Positions 62,956 through 64,000 of a stretch of DNA of 64,000 nt are shown one piece after another. The stretch's first letter is position 1. Each line of letters begins with the position of its first letter. Source of the DNA: Acidobacteriota bacterium (GTDB lineage Bacteria > Acidobacteriota > Thermoanaerobaculia > UBA5066); assembly GCA_008363385.1 (NCBI GenBank), contig RHKY01000002.1, positions 62,001 through 126,000 of the forward strand, read 5' to 3'. The notes below the pieces were generated by a model. The model did not search any database. It had not been told where the DNA came from and was given only the letters and a program-made list of their open reading frames with translations. The position numbers and the translations under genes are program-made.

Positions 62956-64000
62956 ATGGCGGAGACGGGAACGGCGCTCTCGCGGGCCTTCCGGCGGAAC
63001 GTCCGGCAGTCGGCGATGGTCCTCTCCCTCCTCGGGATCTGGGCCGTCTTCGCCCTGGCCACGGACGGGGTCTTCCTGGCCCCCCGGAACCTCTCGAACC
63101 TCTTCCTCCAGACCGTCGCCGTCGGGATCGCGGCGGCGGGGATGGCGCTCGTCATCGTCGCGGGGCAGATCGACCTGTCGGTCGGGTCGGTGGCGGGGTT
63201 CGCCGGGGCGGTCGCGGCGGTCCTTCAGGTCTCGCACGGCTGGCCCACGGCCCCGGCGATCGCCGCGGGGATCCTCGCCGGGGCGGCCGTCGGCGCCTGG
63301 CACGGCTTCTGGGTCGCCTACCGGCGCGTCCCGGCCTTCGTCGTCACGCTCGCCTCGATGCTCGCCTTCCGCGGCCTGATCCTGGGGATCACGGGCGGGC
63401 AGACGGTCAGCCCCCTCCACGACTCGTTCAAGGGGATCGGGCAGCGCTACCTCCCGCGCCTGACGGGCGGGACGGGGCCCCACGACACGACGCTCCTCCT
63501 GGGGCTCGTGGCGATCGTCCTCTTCGCCCTCTTGGCGGCCCGGCGGCGGAGCCAGCGGCTCCGCTACGGGTTCGAGGTCCTCCCGGCCGGGCTCGAGGCG
63601 CTGAAGGTCGCGGGGATCGCGCTGGCCCTCTCGGCCTTCTTCGCGGTCCTGGCGGCCAACCAGGGGATGCCCGTCGCCGTCCTCCTCCTCGCCCTCGTCG
63701 TCGTCGCGCTGGACTTCGTCGCGCGTCACACCGTCTTCGGCCGGCACCTCTACGCGGCGGGGGCGGGCCCGGAGGCGGCGCGCCTCTCGGGGATCGACGT
63801 CAAGAAGCGGGTCTTCCAGCTCTTCGCCCTCTTCGGCGCGCTGACGGGCCTGTCGGGGATCGTCCTGACGGCGCGGCTGAACGCGGCGACGACCTCGGCC
63901 GGCGTCAACATGGAGCTCGACGCCATCGCGGCGGCCGTCATCGGCGGGACGAGCCTGATGGGGGGCGAGGGGACCGTCACCGGGGCCGTCGTCGGCGCGC
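62956..64000 (+). CDS. xylH: Sugar ABC transporter permease (XylH-like), 3' end outside window
   Basis: 348 codons visible from ATG 62956 with GGGAGGGAGAG upstream. Many membrane helices of the BPD_transp_2 family: VAVGIAAAGMALVIVAGQIDLSVGSVAGFAG (helix signature), RVPAFVVTLASMLAFRGLILGITGG, and NMELDAIAAAVIGGTSLMGG near the end. The loop between helices 5 and 6 is long, as in XylH. The third gene of the importer operon; its last few tens of residues lie beyond the window. Confidence 0.95.
   Translation, partial: MAETGTALSRAFRRNVRQSAMVLSLLGIWAVFALATDGVFLAPRNLSNLFLQTVAVGIAAAGMALVIVAGQIDLSVGSVAGFAGAVAAVLQVSHGWPTAPAIAAGILAGAAVGAWHGFWVAYRRVPAFVVTLASMLAFRGLILGITGGQTVSPLHDSFKGIGQRYLPRLTGGTGPHDTTLLLGLVAIVLFALLAARRRSQRLRYGFEVLPAGLEALKVAGIALALSAFFAVLAANQGMPVAVLLLALVVVALDFVARHTVFGRHLYAAGAGPEAARLSGIDVKKRVFQLFALFGALTGLSGIVLTARLNAATTSAGVNMELDAIAAAVIGGTSLMGGEGTVTGAVVGA

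Overview
The window is a GC-rich (about 70% or more) bacterial chromosome segment with tightly packed genes, many 4-base start/stop overlaps and many GTG starts. The mix of genes points to Acidobacteriota: Ser/Thr kinases, an ECF-like sigma factor beside a kinase, secreted PKD, CSLREA and beta-propeller proteins, MacB-type permeases, an arginine-tailed Hfq-like protein, and a GrdB-type selenoprotein. That assignment is inference from gene content; there is no rRNA in the window.

Layout. 1-4.4 kb: two coupled secreted-protein genes (the first cut by the window edge) and a membrane Ser/Thr kinase. 4.4-12.5 kb: two convergent tripartite-efflux operons with three MacB-like permeases, two adaptors and one TolC-like protein, but no ATPase. 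12.6-15.5 kb: serS, two tRNA-Ser genes, a lone response regulator and a GGDEF response regulator, all on the minus strand. 15.5-20.2 kb: an exopolysaccharide cluster (two GT2, one DUF1972-type GT4, one polyprenyl-phosphate sugar transferase). 20.3-25.3 kb: a secreted subtilisin with a poly-C tract in its leader and a large secreted propeller protein. 25.4-34.8 kb: M20 dipeptidase, Hfq-like protein, RicT, DHH phosphoesterase, ROK kinase, glucose-6-phosphate isomerase, a small secreted protein, a UGA-containing selenoprotein, an SGNH hydrolase and an AlkD-like protein. 34.8-40.4 kb: an Rhs island with tandem repeats, a decayed Rhs fragment, a small coupled downstream gene and a long Rhs gene interrupted by one amber codon. 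40.9-48.1 kb: purD, then a SAM-I riboswitch driving a HMT/MTHFR fusion and metH. 48.1-55 kb: assorted secreted and membrane proteins and a 65-bp triple repeat. 55-57.4 kb: sigma factor, SRPBCC protein and Ser/Thr kinase operon. 57.5-60.4 kb: alpha/beta hydrolase and a GHKL ATPase carrying an Ig-like domain. 60.4-64 kb: xylFGH-type sugar ABC transporter, cut by the window edge.

Strongest observations. (1) Two consecutive reading frames at 32565-33305 are one gene with an in-frame UGA in a UxxC motif, followed 18 nt later by a perfect hairpin with the geometry of a bacterial SECIS. (2) The methionine operon has a SAM-I riboswitch, and its first gene has lost two of the three zinc-binding cysteines of the methyltransferase domain. 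(3) The Rhs locus has a single in-frame TAG, an ATGA-coupled small membrane-protein gene and a decayed copy of its own core downstream. (4) The subtilisin gene gains a good signal peptide and ribosome-binding site if one C is removed from a ten-C run. (5) A cytoplasmic-type GHKL ATPase is fused to an Ig-like domain.
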